From assembly GCA_049999725.1 (NCBI GenBank), contig JBNGIS010035540.1:1-29795 (forward strand): 29,795 nt of DNA, given 5' to 3'. Shown here piece after piece: positions 29,501-29,795 of the stretch. Under the pieces are notes generated by a model. That model was not told where the DNA came from and did not search any database. It saw nothing but the letters and a program-made list of their open reading frames with translations. How positions within the stretch are numbered: the first letter of the stretch is position 1; every line of letters starts with the position of its first letter. The DNA is from Haplomitrium mnioides (lineage: Eukaryota; Marchantiophyta; Haplomitriopsida; Calobryales). The position numbers and the translations under genes were made by a program.

Positions 29501-29795
29501 ACAGTCTGCAAATCGAGATTTGAAGACGTCTTACGTTGTGGGTTCAAGGTATCGGATGATGGACGGGGATTCATAACCTATGTATATCCCTTTTTGTCGT
29601 TGTGGTCCCATTTTTGTTTGGTGTGGGCCGAGAATAGGTACAAGGACAAGGCATCCGAATGTCCGAAGGTGTGATATGTTTGTAGGTATTCTGACTGCTA
29701 GATGGTGAGGAGAGTTATTGTTGAATGCAGACGGTCTTAGTTTGATTGGTGTTGTTGTGTGTATCACAACGTGTCCCCATGCAGATGTGGGGAGA
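26555..29795 (-). pseudogene. Copia E pol: integrase C-terminus, reverse transcriptase, RNase H
   Basis: A single - strand frame runs from the window edge to a stop at 26555, with about eight in-frame stop codons (near 29531, 29370, 29260, 28895, 28700, 28449, 28307 and 27239) and no frameshift that I can see. Integrase ends with KMGPQRQKGIYIGYESPSII (about 29610-29550). The linker has KRGRPLGSKNK (about 29215-29185). RT has MDVITAYLYG (28632-28603, first catalytic Asp), a long inserted loop with tandem repeats, RSMYGLKQSGRNWYQRF, an intact YVDD at 27562-27551 and FCLGIQFEHL. RNase H follows: YADAGYLSD, ISWKSTKQ, STNHAEIIALYEASRECIW, FEDNKPC and the end RGDMFTKPLP. The element is much younger than D but not active as sequenced. 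Confidence 0.9.
27816..28512 (-). repeat. 36-bp in-frame tandem array inside copia E reverse transcriptase
   Basis: Fourteen units have the GAC of their GGAC-N5-GTCC core at 28031, 28067, 28103, 28139 and so on every 36 bp up to 28499, with no indel. Three related cores lie at 27818, 27866 and 27914, 48 bp apart. On the - strand each 36-bp unit codes 12 residues of the form GPFVPQGQKYES, with variants RPFV, GPIV, GPSV and ARFV; the older units code 16 residues (GPLVQLAKQLYSEHPK). The array keeps the pol frame and lies between the MKAPP segment and SMYGLKQSGR. Two units contain stops. Copia D has two units at 19888 and 19924, also 36 bp apart. Confidence 0.93.

Overview
The window is repeat-derived DNA from a plant nuclear genome, most likely a flowering plant and probably pericentromeric or another repeat-rich region. 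The evidence is nested Ty3/gypsy and Ty1/copia LTR retrotransposons with plant-type features: chromodomain integrase, initiator-Met-tRNA primer sites, copia integrase and reverse transcriptase (RT) motifs, and plant G-box/W-box-like motifs in the LTRs. I found no credible host protein-coding gene, rRNA, tRNA or CRISPR array. One 400-base run of N (16954-17353) is an assembly gap inside a minisatellite.

Layout. 1-11.26 kb reads mainly on the + strand. (i) 204-1492 is the 3' end of a chromovirus (copy A): integrase C-terminus, chromodomain, polypurine tract and 3' LTR. (ii) 1492-8224 holds pieces of a non-chromovirus gypsy element, called X, in permuted order: RT/RNase H, a tandem-repeat-rich non-coding part, an LTR end with a primer-site-like motif, gag with three zinc knuckles, protease and the N-terminal part of RT. 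(iii) 8225-11262 is chromovirus B: 5' LTR, primer binding site, stem-loop, gag and protease, whose next 672 bp (protease to RT) is inverted. From 10591 to the right end every recognisable element reads on the - strand. (iv) 11282-14786 is a long X-like LTR. (v) About 14980-18097 is gypsy element C (protease, gag, primer site, and a 1.9-kb LTR filled by a ~67-bp minisatellite and the gap). (vi) 18113-23328 is a decayed copia element D. (vii) 23329-25978 is AT-rich and unassigned. (viii) 25979 to the edge is copia element E, whose pol stays in one frame with only a few stop codons.

Most notable: copia E carries, in frame inside RT, a tandem array of 14 exact 36-bp units (12 residues, core G-P-x-V). 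It lies in the loop between the first catalytic Asp region and the SMYGLKQSGR motif. Related units at 48-bp spacing lie beside it, and copia D has two units of the same 36-bp phase. Every unit is built on a small GGAC-N5-GTCC palindrome whose outer base pairs appear to co-vary. Other points of interest are arrays of CACGTGGC (G-box/ABRE-like) in both chromovirus LTRs, GGTCAA/TTGACC and TGACGTGG arrays in the X elements, a micro-inversion whose reversal rejoins the chromovirus reading frame, and the circularly permuted X element between two related chromovirus LTRs.

All elements are fragments or mutated copies. Nothing here works together as a host pathway; the biology is that of nested retrotransposons.
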